Shown one piece after another: positions 1 through 9,478 of a DNA stretch of 64,000 bases (positions are counted from its first letter, which is position 1; each line of letters begins with the position of its first letter). This DNA comes from Chelativorans petroleitrophicus (GTDB taxonomy: Bacteria > Pseudomonadota > Alphaproteobacteria > Rhizobiales > Rhizobiaceae), in the NCBI RefSeq assembly GCF_025398195.1, contig NZ_JAODNV010000016.1:45779-109778 (forward strand), in the 5' to 3' direction. The notes under the pieces are model-generated. The model saw only the letters and a program-made list of their open reading frames with translations, searched no databases and had not been told where the DNA came from. A program made the translations under genes and the position numbers.

Positions 1-1212
1 CGCCGCCTGCGCCAGGGACTCGGCGGGATCCTGCCCTTGCAGGAGAACGCGGTTAGCCATGTCGATGGCGACCTGGCGCTGGGCCTGCTCGTCGACGAAG
101 ATCGTCGTATGGGCGTATTCAAGCCCCTTCAGGAACGGCCCGTAGATCGGGTCCGCGAGATTTTCCTCGGTCAGGGCCGCGGCCTTACGTGCGGGAAGTT
201 CGCCCACGACGTCGAGCCAGATGTCCATCGCCTCCGGCGAAGAGATATAGGCCAGGAACTTCTGCGCCGCCTCCAGCTCCTCGCCTTCAGCCGTGGCGCC
301 GATCGCATTCGCAAAGTAGCTGGCATAGTTGGAGCGCAGGCCGTCGGCATTGGCCGGCAGTTCCGTCACGCCCCACTCGAAGGGGTTATCGGCGAAGGCG
401 CCGAGGCGGAACGTGCCGTCGATGGTCATGGCCGCCCGGCCGGCACGGAACGCCGCCTGACCCTCGTCCATGAAGCCGGATAGGCCGACTTTATGCTCAA
501 GCTGCAGGTCGGTGATGAACTTGAGCGCCGCAAGGCCGGCCTCGTCATTATATGCCACGGACCGTCCGTCGTCGGAATAGGGCTGACCGCCGAACTGACG
601 GATCAGCACCTCGCGCCACCACTGGTGGTCTTGTCCCTCCATCGAGACGGTAATGCCTTCGGATGTAATGTTGCCGGAACCGTCACGCTTGACTGTCGCC
701 TTGGCTGCTTCGATGAGCTCATCCAGCGTCTGTGGCGGATTGTTCGGATCGAGGCCCGCCTCCTCGAAAAGCTGCTTGTTGTAGAAGAGGGCCAGAGAAC
801 GGACCGCCGTCGGCAGGCCGTAATACGAGTCCCCGCGCTTCATGGCCGAGACGATCGGGAAGAACTCGCTCTCGATCTGGTCATAAGGGAAGACTTCCGG
901 GTCAAGCGGCTGGATCAGCCCGCCGGCAACGAAATTGTCCAGCCAGCCATAGAAAAGCTGCACGACATCCGGGCCCTGCCCGGCGACCTTCGCTGCCACC
1001 ACGCGAGTTTGATAGTCGGCGTAGGGGAAGGTCACGTGCTTGACCGTGATGTCGGGATTAGCCTCCTCGAACTTGGCGATGAGCTGGTTCATCGCCTCCA
1101 CTCTGGTGTCGAAGACATACTGCCAGTATTCGATCTCGACAGCCTGGGCCGAACCCATGGCCAGAAAGCTGATGCCGGCGGCGAGCCCGGCCAACCCGAT
1201 CTTCTTGCGCAT
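1..1212 (-). CDS. Sugar ABC transporter substrate-binding protein (family 1), partial
   Basis: This is a periplasmic solute-binding protein of a carbohydrate ABC importer. Reading the minus strand from an ATG at 1212 gives a signal peptide (starting MRKKIGLAGLAAGISFLAMG and ending near AQA), then a typical family 1 start (VEIEYWQYVFDTRVEAMNQL) and continuous similarity-type sequence to the window edge. The reading frame is open throughout, so about 400 residues are present and the C-terminus is missing. An AGGAGG ribosome site lies just upstream of the ATG. It is divergent from the ROK regulator at 1403, which probably controls it. The permease and ATPase genes presumably lie beyond the left edge. 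The substrate cannot be told from sequence. Confidence 0.9.
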   Translation of the reverse strand, partial: MRKKIGLAGLAAGISFLAMGSAQAVEIEYWQYVFDTRVEAMNQLIAKFEEANPDITVKHVTFPYADYQTRVVAAKVAGQGPDVVQLFYGWLDNFVAGGLIQPLDPEVFPYDQIESEFFPIVSAMKRGDSYYGLPTAVRSLALFYNKQLFEEAGLDPNNPPQTLDELIEAAKATVKRDGSGNITSEGITVSMEGQDHQWWREVLIRQFGGQPYSDDGRSVAYNDEAGLAALKFITDLQLEHKVGLSGFMDEGQAAFRAGRAAMTIDGTFRLGAFADNPFEWGVTELPANADGLRSNYASYFANAIGATAEGEELEAAQKFLAYISSPEAMDIWLDVVGELPARKAAALTEENLADPIYGPFLKGLEYAHTTIFVDEQAQRQVAIDMANRVLLQGQDPAESLAQAA

Positions 1213-1402
1213 ATCAAGCCTCCTAGTTTCCGCCGGACGGCACTGGCCGCGGGCGAGTTCCCCGTGGAGCCGCCCATCCGGCCGCTCCGTCCCTCAACGT
1301 CATCCAACCATTCGTCGCTTGTCAATAAAATAATCTACTTGAGTTATTCTTCGCGTGAAAATAGCCTCCCTGACAGTCACAGAAGGCGCCGAGGGCGTGC
1401 CC

Positions 1403-2668
1403 ATGCAGAAGCAGCACAGGACGATCCGGCAGCGTGCGATTGCCATAGGCAGCAATCCCGAGCGCAACCGTGCGCACAACCGGCGCGTCGTGCTCGACGT
1501 GATCCGTATGCATGGACATCTCGGACGGGCGGAGATCGCCCGCTTTGCCCGCCTTACCTCTCAGGCGGTGGCTAACATCGTCCAGGAGCTTATCGAAGAG
1601 GGCATGCTGATCGACCTGGGGCGGCAGCGCAACGGACGCGGCCAACCGCCGATCCAGTTCGCGATCAATCCCGACGGGCCGGTGACGGCCGGGGTGGAGG
1701 TCGCGGCCGATCACATGGTGACAGTGCTGCTCGACCTTTCGGGACGGCTGAGAGCGAGTGCCACGACGCCTTTGGAGCGCACCGATCCCGAAAACGTACC
1801 GAAGCACATAGCCGGCGAGATTCGCACGCTGCGCGGGAGGCTCGGTCCGAAGGCTCCTCGCCTGCTCGGCATAGGTGTGGTTATGCCGGGCCCCTTCGAG
1901 ATCGAGGGCATGACGTCCGTCGGACCCGCCACGCTGCGCGGCTGGACCGGCGTCGACCCCGTCCCTCTTCTTGAGAAAGCGACGGGTGAGGCCGTAACCC
2001 TCGACAACGACGCAACGGCCGCGGCGGTTGGCGAACGGCTCTACGGCGCGGGAAGGCAGATCAGCAACTTCTGCTACCTCTATTTCGGCGTCGGACTCGG
2101 GCTGGGCGTGATCCATGAAGGCAGGCCGCTGCGCGGCGCCTTCGGCAACGCCGGCGAAATCGGGCATGTCGTGATCACGCCGCGGCACCGCCGGCCAACC
2201 TACGATCCGGACGCCCCGCTGGAGCGCGTCGCCTCGGTGCTTGCCTTGCGCGAGCGCCTGATGGCGGCGGGGATCGCCGCGCCCACCATCGAGGCCCTGG
2301 AGGTCCTCTACGAGGAACGCCATCCAGTCATGATGGACTGGATCAGGGAAGCTGCCAACTATCTTGCGCCGACCGTAGCCATGCTGGAAAACATCTTCGA
2401 CCCGGAGACCGTGATCTTCGGGGGCGGCTTGCCGGATGCAGTGCTCGATGCAGTCGTAAACGCGCTCGAGCCGCTACCCATGTCCGTCGCCACCCGCCGC
2501 AACCGCGGATTGCCGCGCGTGATGCGTGGCCAGACCGGGCAACTCACTGCCGCCCTGGGCGCTGCCGCCCTGCCGCTGCTCAACGAGGTTTCCCCGCATC
2601 TGAGCGTAGCGCCAGCGCCGCAGCAGCCTTCAGCACCCCTTTCATCTATCGCCCTGAACCAGGAATGA
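1403..2668 (+). CDS. ROK family transcriptional regulator
   Basis: This is a DNA-binding repressor of the NagC/XylR (ROK) type. It has an N-terminal winged helix-turn-helix (GRAEIARFARLTSQAVANIV, roughly residues 35-54) and a sugar-kinase-like domain with GIGVVMPG, the LDNDATAAAVGE segment, a GxGLGxG-type motif and GNAGEIGH. The zinc-site cysteines of true ROK kinases are not evident, as is common in regulators. The reading frame also opens at a GTG at 1355, but the ATG at 1403 follows a GAGGG and matches the family start better. It is divergent from the binding-protein gene at 1212. An imperfect AT-rich dyad (AATAA to TTATT) lies around 1325-1350 between them and is a possible operator. The effector sugar is unknown. 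Confidence 0.88.
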   Translation: MQKQHRTIRQRAIAIGSNPERNRAHNRRVVLDVIRMHGHLGRAEIARFARLTSQAVANIVQELIEEGMLIDLGRQRNGRGQPPIQFAINPDGPVTAGVEVAADHMVTVLLDLSGRLRASATTPLERTDPENVPKHIAGEIRTLRGRLGPKAPRLLGIGVVMPGPFEIEGMTSVGPATLRGWTGVDPVPLLEKATGEAVTLDNDATAAAVGERLYGAGRQISNFCYLYFGVGLGLGVIHEGRPLRGAFGNAGEIGHVVITPRHRRPTYDPDAPLERVASVLALRERLMAAGIAAPTIEALEVLYEERHPVMMDWIREAANYLAPTVAMLENIFDPETVIFGGGLPDAVLDAVVNALEPLPMSVATRRNRGLPRVMRGQTGQLTAALGAAALPLLNEVSPHLSVAPAPQQPSAPLSSIALNQE

Positions 2669-2671
2669 GCC

Positions 2672-5056
2672 ATGCTGACGGATCATGAGCGCCTGCAGCG
2701 CCGCAAAGCCCGCCCTGCCCTTGTGGAACTTCATCGCGCCCTCTCGCGCCTCACGTCCACGCTGACCGTGATGAACACGGGCGCGCACCCCGACGACGAG
2801 CAGAGCGGCATGCTGGCGGCCCTGCGCCTCGCCTACGGGATGCGCGTCATCATTGCCTGCTCGACCAGGGGCGAAGGCGGCCAGAACAGCCTTGGATCCG
2901 AACGCACCGGCGCGCTCGGCGTGCTGCGCACGCGCGAGCTGGAAGAGGCTGCGCGCACGCTCGACGCCGATGTCGTCTGGCTTGGCCATGGCCCAGATGA
3001 CCTGATACACGATTTCGGATTTTCCAAGAACGGCAAGGACACCCTTCAACGGTGGGGCCGCGAGCGGATCATCGAACGGCTCGTCCGCGCCTACCGCGCC
3101 GAGCGGCCGGATATCGTTATCCCCACCTTCCTGGATGTGCCCGGTCAGCACGGCCACCACCGCGCCATGACCGAGGCGGCGGAAGAGGCCGTGCGGCTCG
3201 CCGCGGACCCGAACGCCTTTCCCGAGCATCTGGCGGAAGGGCTTTACCCGTGGAAGGTCGCGAAATTCTATCTTCCCGGCTGGTCCGGCGGAGGCGGCAC
3301 CTATGACGACGAAGTGCCGCCGCCGAACGCAACCGTGACGGTGAACGCACCCGGCCGCGACCCGGCGACAGGTGTTTCCTACTCGGAAATAGGCGAGTGG
3401 TCCCGCGCCTGCCACGCCTCGCAGGGCATGGGCTTCTGGAAAGCGGTGCCGCAGACGGAATGGCCGTTGCATCTGAAGCTTGGCGGCAACGGCGCGGAAA
3501 ATGACATTCGCGATCACCTGCCGGCGACCCTGGCGGATCTCGCGGCGGGCCTGGACAGATCGATTGCCGATCAGCTTGAGGCTGCGCAGGCCCGCATCGA
3601 GGCGGCACTTTCAGCTTTCCCGCACCGCGAAAAAATCATCGAGGAGCTCACCGCCGCCGCCCGGCACATCGAAGAGACCCAGAAACAACTCCCGCCGGAA
3701 GAAGAGACGCGGTTCGGCCATCGCCTCACAAGGAAGCTGGCAGAAATCGACGCAGCTCTTGCCTGTGCCGCCGGGCTCATGGCGACGGTTTGGGCCGAGC
3801 CGGCCGCGGTGGCTCCAGGCGGCGGCACGATTCTGCACGTCCATGCCGATGCAGGCCTGCCCGTGAAAATCGAGCCGGTCCTGCCGGAATGGGCTTCTGC
3901 CGGCGCGGTCCGGCACGAGGAGACGATCACGTCCTTCCGCATCACCGTATCCGGAAAGGCTCCGGTCTCGAACGCTTACCCGCCGGCCTTCTCGAGCCTG
4001 CTCGGCGGCGCTGCAATCCGGGTGAAGCTCGCCTCGCAGGTGGGCGGGCGAGACATACAGATCTTCGTTGATCCAGAGGAACCAGTTGCCGTCGTCCCGG
4101 CACATTCGGTCACCTTGTCTCCCGAGGCTTTGGTGATTTCGACCCATTCGGTTCCGGGACCGGTCCATGTGGCCGCCCGCATCGAGGGCCCAGAAGCGGA
4201 GCTCAGCCTGGCCGGTTTGCCCGGCATTGATGCTCGGCCTGACGAAGGCGGCTTTGCCGTCGCGGTTTCTTCGGGCATCCAGCCGGGGCGTTACACATTG
4301 CCTGCGACGATCGAGAATGCGCAGGCCTACCGGCAGACGCCGATCGCCTATCCGCATATCGGCCGCACGCGCTTCATCGAGCCGCAAAACCTCGACGTGC
4401 TGGTGCTCGACCTGAAGCTGCCGCAAAACGTGCGCGTGGGTTACGTCGGCGGAGGGACGGACCACGTCGGTGTGTGGCTCCGGCGCATGGGTCTCGACGT
4501 GACCATGCTTGACGAGACCGCGCTGCGCGACAGCCTTTCCCGTTTCACTACCATCGTGGTCGGCATCTTCACTTTCGGGCTGAGGCCTGATCTGGCGACC
4601 GCAACGCAGCGGCTGCGCGAATGGGTCGAGGCGGGCGGTCACCTGGTTACCCTCTACCACCGGCCGACCGACGGTTGGTCGCCCGACACCACGCCCCCGC
4701 GCCGCGTGGTAATCGGCTCGCCTTCGCTGCGCTGGCGGGTGAGCGACCCGGCTTCGCCGGTCGAGATGCTGTTGCCGGATCATCCGCTGCTTGCGGGGCC
4801 GAACAGGATTACCATCGAGGATTTCGCCGGCTGGGACAAGGAACGCGGTCTCTACTTCGCCTCGGTTTGGGATGACGCTTACGAGCCGCTGCTCGCCATG
4901 CACGACGCCGGCGAAGCCCCGCTCAAAGGTTCGCTCATCTCGGCCCGGATCGGCAAGGGCCGGCACACCCATACCAGCCTCAACCTGCACCACCAGCTCG
5001 ACAGGCTGGTCCCCGGCGCGTTCAGGCTGATGGCCAATCTGGTGCAGCCAGCTTGA
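2672..5056 (+). CDS. PIG-L (LmbE-like) deacetylase fused to a C-terminal GATase1-like domain
   Basis: This is a putative zinc-dependent N-acyl deacetylase of 794 residues. The N-terminal third carries the PIG-L signature AHPDDE (38-43) and a second histidine cluster GQHGHHR (158-164), the expected metal ligands. Residues of roughly 260-340 look helical. The middle (about 360-560) looks like beta-sandwich repeats. The last 210 residues (NVRVGYVGGGTDHVGVWLRR onward) resemble a class-I glutamine-amidotransferase-like or ThuA-like fold. Typical LmbE proteins are about 230-300 residues, so this is a long multidomain form. It follows the ROK regulator by 3 bp and overlaps the EamA start, so the three are probably co-transcribed. 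A role in deacetylating an N-acetylated sugar is inferred, not shown. Confidence 0.82.
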   Translation: MLTDHERLQRRKARPALVELHRALSRLTSTLTVMNTGAHPDDEQSGMLAALRLAYGMRVIIACSTRGEGGQNSLGSERTGALGVLRTRELEEAARTLDADVVWLGHGPDDLIHDFGFSKNGKDTLQRWGRERIIERLVRAYRAERPDIVIPTFLDVPGQHGHHRAMTEAAEEAVRLAADPNAFPEHLAEGLYPWKVAKFYLPGWSGGGGTYDDEVPPPNATVTVNAPGRDPATGVSYSEIGEWSRACHASQGMGFWKAVPQTEWPLHLKLGGNGAENDIRDHLPATLADLAAGLDRSIADQLEAAQARIEAALSAFPHREKIIEELTAAARHIEETQKQLPPEEETRFGHRLTRKLAEIDAALACAAGLMATVWAEPAAVAPGGGTILHVHADAGLPVKIEPVLPEWASAGAVRHEETITSFRITVSGKAPVSNAYPPAFSSLLGGAAIRVKLASQVGGRDIQIFVDPEEPVAVVPAHSVTLSPEALVISTHSVPGPVHVAARIEGPEAELSLAGLPGIDARPDEGGFAVAVSSGIQPGRYTLPATIENAQAYRQTPIAYPHIGRTRFIEPQNLDVLVLDLKLPQNVRVGYVGGGTDHVGVWLRRMGLDVTMLDETALRDSLSRFTTIVVGIFTFGLRPDLATATQRLREWVEAGGHLVTLYHRPTDGWSPDTTPPRRVVIGSPSLRWRVSDPASPVEMLLPDHPLLAGPNRITIEDFAGWDKERGLYFASVWDDAYEPLLAMHDAGEAPLKGSLISARIGKGRHTHTSLNLHHQLDRLVPGAFRLMANLVQPA

Positions 5057-5919
5057 GCGTCGTGTCCGCGGAAAATCAGGCGACCAACAGGATTGCCGCG
5101 GCATGGCTCCTGACGGACATGATCCTGGTTTCGGCCATGACCGCGCTCGTCAAGCTAGAGGGCGCGACCTACCCGGCGATCCAGATTGTCTTCATCCGGT
5201 CGCTGATAGGCCTAGTCAGCGTGCTTCCGCTCGCCTGGCGCTTCAGAAAAGAGGTCTTCGGCACCCGGCGCGCCGGCCGTCACGCTTTCCGCGTCGCCTG
5301 CAACGCCATTGCACTCACTAGCAATTTCCTGTCGTTGACGCTTCTGCCGCTGGCGCTCGTATCCGCCATCAGCTTTACCAGGCCGTTCGTCGTGATGATC
5401 TTCGCCGTCATCCTTCTCGGAGAAAAAGTGAGAGCCGTTCGCTGGGTCGGCACCGCGATCGGTTTTCTGGGCGTGCTCGTCATTGTCGCGCCCGGCAGCG
5501 TCAGCTGGAATATCGGCCTTCTCGCCGCATTCTCCTCCGTCGTATTCGGCTCTCTCGCCTCCGTCCAGATCCGGGCACTCAAGGACGAGAACACCGCCGT
5601 CCTTATGGTCTTCTATTCCGTCGGCCTCAGCGTCGTCACGGCGATCCCGGCCGTGCTCTACTGGCAGCCCGTCGCCCTGGCCGACTGGTCCATACTGTTG
5701 GCAATTGGCGTCTTGGCACAGCTCGGACAGTATTGCTACCTGCGGGCCTATCAAATGGCGCCCGCCAACTTCCTAGCCCCGCTCAGCTATCTCACGCTGG
5801 TTTTCGCAACCGCCACCGGATACTTATTCTTCAACGAAGTGCCTGCGGGGACGACAGTGCTCGGCGTCGCCATCATCCTCCTTGCACTGCACATGACGAA
5901 CCTTCTGAGCCGCTCGTAG
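5053..5919 (+). CDS. EamA/DMT family transporter
   Basis: This is an inner-membrane permease of the drug/metabolite transporter superfamily, about 288 residues with roughly ten hydrophobic helices arranged as two EamA repeats (about 17-145 and 150-285). The start is uncertain: a TTG at 5053 overlaps the stop of the deacetylase gene, and a GTG at 5062 is in frame. Tight coupling suggests that it moves a substrate or product of the upstream deacetylase. The substrate class cannot be predicted; sequence only supports the family. Confidence 0.87.
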   Translation: MSVVSAENQATNRIAAAWLLTDMILVSAMTALVKLEGATYPAIQIVFIRSLIGLVSVLPLAWRFRKEVFGTRRAGRHAFRVACNAIALTSNFLSLTLLPLALVSAISFTRPFVVMIFAVILLGEKVRAVRWVGTAIGFLGVLVIVAPGSVSWNIGLLAAFSSVVFGSLASVQIRALKDENTAVLMVFYSVGLSVVTAIPAVLYWQPVALADWSILLAIGVLAQLGQYCYLRAYQMAPANFLAPLSYLTLVFATATGYLFFNEVPAGTTVLGVAIILLALHMTNLLSRS

Positions 5920-5943
5920 ACAGTCGCCCGTCGGTCCCTAAGG

Positions 5944-6486
5944 CTAGCGTGCGGCGAGAGCGACCAGGCGCTGGTAAGCGGCCCTGAAGCCCATGAGCGA
6001 AATGTCGGCCTTGACCTGCTGGCCCGAAGTGGCCGTCATCAGTACGTTCGCCGTTTCGGCCGCTTCCAGCTTCGAGATCGTATCGGCCGGAATCTCCACT
6101 TCCGCTATGCAGCCGGCGGGCAGGCAGGTCCGGAAAGCCCCCCTAAGGATTTCTTCGTCAGCCATCTGGATGCGGAATCCTTCCGAAAGCAACAGGCCAA
6201 ACGGGAGAACCAGGGTCGCTACGGCGCGATCCTCGCTCCTGCGCAGAGCAAAGGTCAGCACACGCTGCTGCGATTCCTTCTGCAAGAGCGTCTGGGACAT
6301 CTGGCAGACGCGCCGCGTCACCTCGCCCTGCTGCTGATTGACGCACTGGACGGTCCAGGCATCATAGGTTTCCGAAAGCGATGTGGGGCCTTGCATTTCG
6401 ATTTCTTCCTGGGCAGACGCTGCGTTGAGGGTCAGCAGGCAGATTGACGAAACGAAAAGGCGAATGGCGAGCGCGGCTTTTTTCAT
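5944..6486 (-). CDS. Invasion-associated locus B (IalB) family protein
   Basis: This is a secreted 180-residue protein. It has a clear signal peptide (MKKAALAIRLFVSSICLLTL, cleaved near ASA-QEE) followed by the IalB core: the WTVQC segment, CQMSQTLLQ, a central LPFGLLLSEGF and the paired cysteines TCLPAGC. The four cysteines (about 49, 61, 119 and 124) probably form disulfides in the periplasm. IalB was named in Bartonella, but homologues are common in non-pathogenic Hyphomicrobiales. It is monocistronic and convergent with the EamA gene. A strong dyad at 6555-6592 lies in its upstream region. Confidence 0.88.
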   Translation of the reverse strand: MKKAALAIRLFVSSICLLTLNAASAQEEIEMQGPTSLSETYDAWTVQCVNQQQGEVTRRVCQMSQTLLQKESQQRVLTFALRRSEDRAVATLVLPFGLLLSEGFRIQMADEEILRGAFRTCLPAGCIAEVEIPADTISKLEAAETANVLMTATSGQQVKADISLMGFRAAYQRLVALAAR

Positions 6487-7589
6487 GGGGTGTCTCGATT
6501 GAAGAAGCTGGAGCGGCCGAGAGCGTGTCAGGGATAGGGGTTCGCCATTCGCTACCCCCTAGAACGCCACCCTGAGGGTTGCGTTGAGGGGGGAACGAGG
6601 CTGCCGAGTTCGTCGCCTTGGACGGCGTAGGCCAGCCGGTAAATTGAAAGTGCATGGACGGTGCTTTCTGGTTGGCTGTCGGATAGCAAGCACATGAAGG
6701 CCGCCGTAGCGGCCGATAGACTGTTTTCGTCATGGCCTTCCAGCAAGGACGGCCCCCGCACGCGGAAAGTCCGGTGCCTTGCCGCCAATTTGAAAGGAGG
6801 CGTCCGGCACAGCCGGATCGCGCAGGATAAGATGGGCGGCAGCGAGGCCAGGCTCGGTCAGCGCCCCCGCAAGCGCATCACGCAACACGTTGATGCGGGC
6901 GGCCGCCGGCTCGTCAAGCATTGCCGCGGCGAGCACGCCTCCCGTTCCCCGCCCGCGGAGAACGCCCGCGTGCAGCGCAAGCGCTTGAAGCCGCGAAAGG
7001 AGGCGCGCATGCTGCGGCTCCACGCCGTTGGCTCCGCCGGCAGTCGATCAGCGGTTCGGCCGTCCGAATTGCCTCGTCAACAATGCGGGACGAACGGGCG
7101 CCCCACGGATCGACGAGGTCGATCTCGACGAATGGCCTCGGTGCTTGCGATCAATCTCACGGCCCCCGTGGCGCTGGTGAAGGCGGTACTGTCGCCATAT
7201 CCAGGCAGGTGCGGGACAATGAGGGTATTGCATGCGAGCTCCGGAGCGACGAACCGCCATGCACTGCCACGTCCAGATTCGAGAAACCGGGAAAGACAGC
7301 GGGCCATCCGTTGCCGTAGTGAAGATGTCACTCGTCCGGATTTTCTTCCTCTCCCCGAAGACATGGGTAAAGCCGCCCGCAGGTCAACGCCGAATGGCAT
7401 CCCACATCAGCCGCCGAGACAATCCCTAAACCGTCAAGGTTAAGGTGAACCCGGATTGCTGGGACATCGATTTTCCCAAGTGACCTGCCGGCACGGATAC
7501 CGAGCCGCCGCCGGTTGCCGCGACGAGCTAGTAGGATCCGCCGCGCAGCTACTCGCGAGTGTCGTCGATGAGACGACCAATGTTTGGAG
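6487..7589. other. Gene-poor stretch, possibly decayed
   Basis: No convincing gene was found in this 1.1 kb apart from the dyad at 6555. The only noteworthy open frame is on the minus strand (6730-7023), with protein-like composition (such as HAGVLRGRGTGGVLAAAMLD) but no family I recognise. Minus-strand frames further right (7050-7400) are rich in arginine and interrupted. The stretch lies downstream of the otnKC operon and could hold the remains of another gene of that pathway, but this is a guess. Confidence 0.45.
6555..6592. promoter_or_regulatory. 38-bp nested inverted repeat upstream of the IalB gene
   Basis: Three successive arm pairs are collinear and complementary: CCCCCT (6555-6560) with AGGGGG (6587-6592), AACGC (6563-6567) with GCGTT (6581-6585), and ACCCT (6569-6573) with AGGGT (6575-6579). 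Centred about 90 bp upstream of the IalB start, it could be an operator or a hairpin. No T-run follows on either strand, so a simple terminator is less likely. Confidence 0.5.
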
Positions 7590-8228
7590 TCACGACCCGA
7601 AGCGCCTGCGAAGCTCCGACACCACGTCCGACGGCAGGTGCCGCTGGGGCAAGCCGCGGGTGAGCAGCACGAGCTTCGCCGTTTCCTCTAGCTCTTCGGC
7701 GGCGAAGACCGCCGCCTCGAAGCTTTTGCCGGAGACGACCGGGCCGTGGTTCGCCAGAAGCACGGCCGGATGCTCGGCGGCCCGGGCGAGGATCAGGGGC
7801 TTCACGTCGGCCGATCCCGGATGGGTGTAGGGGATCACCGGGACGCGGCCGACACGCATCACCATATAGGGCGTGATCGGCGGCAGGGCGTCCTCGGGAT
7901 CCGTATCGGCCAGGCACGAGAGCGCCGTCGCGAAGGTCGAGTGGAGATGCACCACTGCGCCCGCTTCAGGGCGTGCCTCGTAGAAGGCCATGTGGAGCGG
8001 CACCTCCTTGGTAGGAGGATCGCCCGAAACCAGCCGGCCGGCCGTATCGAGCTTCGTCAGGCGGGAAGGCTCGAGGAAGCCAAGGCACGAATTGGTCGGC
8101 GTCACCAGAAAGCCGTCGGGAAGCCTCGCCGAGAGATTTCCCGACGAACCCGCGGTATAGCCGCGGTTGAACAGCGAGGCGCCCCAGCGGCAGATATCGT
8201 CCCGCAGGCGGCTTTCTTCCAGCGTCAT
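7590..8228 (-). CDS. otnC: 3-oxo-tetronate 4-phosphate decarboxylase (class II aldolase/adducin family)
   Basis: This is a zinc-dependent class II aldolase-fold enzyme that, in the Otn pathway, decarboxylates 3-oxo-tetronate 4-phosphate to dihydroxyacetone phosphate. The 212 residues show GSSGNLSAR (28-35), a KE pair near 74-75, the zinc motif HLHS (94-97) and ANHGPVVSG near the C-terminus. It overlaps the kinase gene by 4 bp (ATGA) and is the last gene of a three-gene minus-strand operon. The assignment to OtnC rather than fuculose-phosphate aldolase rests on the adjacent OtnK. Confidence 0.86.
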   Translation of the reverse strand: MTLEESRLRDDICRWGASLFNRGYTAGSSGNLSARLPDGFLVTPTNSCLGFLEPSRLTKLDTAGRLVSGDPPTKEVPLHMAFYEARPEAGAVVHLHSTFATALSCLADTDPEDALPPITPYMVMRVGRVPVIPYTHPGSADVKPLILARAAEHPAVLLANHGPVVSGKSFEAAVFAAEELEETAKLVLLTRGLPQRHLPSDVVSELRRRFGS

Positions 8229-9478
8229 AGCGATTCACCTCCCAACACGGCCACGGCCCTTTCGAAAAAATCCTCCGTGCCGAAATTGCCGGATTTGAGG
8301 GCGAGAGCAAGCCTCGGCTCGCCGTCGCGCAGAAGGGCTGGAACGCCCGGCGCGATCTCCGGCCCGATCTCAAAGGCGGTCGGACCGAGCGCGCCGGCGA
8401 CCGCGCCCGAGGTCTCGCCGCCCGCCACCACGATACGGCGAAAGCCCATCTCGATCGCCGCAAGAGCAAGCTCGGCGAAAAACCGCTCGAAGAGGATGGC
8501 CAGAGCTTCTCGGCCGTGGCGTTCCTGTGCCGCCGTTACCGCCTCCGGATCGGCGCTGGAATAGACAAGCGGAACCTTCCCGCGGTTTTCCGCAACGAAT
8601 TCCAAGATGCGCGGCAAAGCGGCTTCGGCTTCCATGGCGTCCGCGGCATCGACCATGAGGGACGGGCGGCGCGCCCGGTGGTATTCCACCTGCCTGCGCG
8701 TCGCTGACGAGCAGCTTCCCGAAATCACGAGAGCCGGCCCTGCCGCGCCCTCAAATTGCCGCTCGCCGGCGCGTTCCGGGAGGATGCCGAAATTCCGCGG
8801 CAGACCTTCCGCGATCGCCGAGCCGCCGGTCACCAGTCTGTGGTTCGCCGCCGCCGCAGCAAGCTTCAACAGATCTTCGTCTGCCACGGCATCCGCCACG
8901 ATCAGCCGCTCCCCGCGGGAAGCCGCTTCGGCCAATGCCCGGTCGAGCGCGCCCAAACGCACGATCGGAAGGGCAATGTGGCCGACCTTCGCCTTAGTCT
9001 GGCGCGCGAGCCAGCGTCGGATATCCGGGTCGGTCATCGGGTTCAGCGGATGCTTCTCCATGCCCGACTCGCTCAGCAGGCGGTCGCCCACGAAGAGATG
9101 TCCCTGGTAAACCGTCCGTCCGTTCTCCGGAAAGGCCGGGCAAACCAGCGCAAGCGGCGCATCGAGCTCGGCAAGCAGTGCCTCGGCCACGGGACCGATA
9201 TTGCCGCGGGGGGTCGAATCGAAGGTCGAGCAGTATTTGAAAACGATCTGGACCGCCCCGTTGGCCTTGAGCCAGCGACAGGCCGCCAGCGATTGCTCCA
9301 CGGCGTCCGACGGCTCGATCGACCGGGTCTTCAAGGAGATCACGGCCGCGTCGATGTTCTCCGGCGCAGCCTCGTCGGGAATGCCCCCGTACTGGATCGT
9401 GCGCGCTCCGGCCCGCGCCAGCGTGTTGGCGATGTCGCTCGAGCCTGTGAAATCGTCGCCGATGACACCGATCTTCAT
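8225..9478 (-). CDS. otnK: 3-oxo-tetronate kinase (DUF1537 four-carbon acid sugar kinase)
   Basis: This is an ATP-dependent kinase of the four-carbon acid sugar kinase family, 417 residues. The N-terminus has the diagnostic GVIGDDFTGSSDIANTLARAG; VISLKTRSIEP, KYCSTFDSTPRGNIGP, the central CPAFPENGRTVYQGHLFV and the C-terminal VVAGGETSGAV complete the family pattern. It phosphorylates 3-oxo-tetronate for the OtnC decarboxylase encoded next. It overlaps both neighbours by 4 bp, so translation is probably coupled. The usual partner isomerase (OtnI) and dehydrogenase (DenD/LtnD) genes are not in the window. Confidence 0.9.
   Translation of the reverse strand: MKIGVIGDDFTGSSDIANTLARAGARTIQYGGIPDEAAPENIDAAVISLKTRSIEPSDAVEQSLAACRWLKANGAVQIVFKYCSTFDSTPRGNIGPVAEALLAELDAPLALVCPAFPENGRTVYQGHLFVGDRLLSESGMEKHPLNPMTDPDIRRWLARQTKAKVGHIALPIVRLGALDRALAEAASRGERLIVADAVADEDLLKLAAAAANHRLVTGGSAIAEGLPRNFGILPERAGERQFEGAAGPALVISGSCSSATRRQVEYHRARRPSLMVDAADAMEAEAALPRILEFVAENRGKVPLVYSSADPEAVTAAQERHGREALAILFERFFAELALAAIEMGFRRIVVAGGETSGAVAGALGPTAFEIGPEIAPGVPALLRDGEPRLALALKSGNFGTEDFFERAVAVLGGESL

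Noticed and set aside
3611..5104. 497-codon minus-strand open frame opposite the PIG-L deacetylase gene
   Set aside because: High-GC shadow frame; arginine/histidine-rich composition, no domain, while the plus strand has clear motifs.
6661..7443. 260-codon plus-strand frame in the gene-poor stretch
   Set aside because: Basic, low-complexity translation with no domain; typical of GC-rich random frames.
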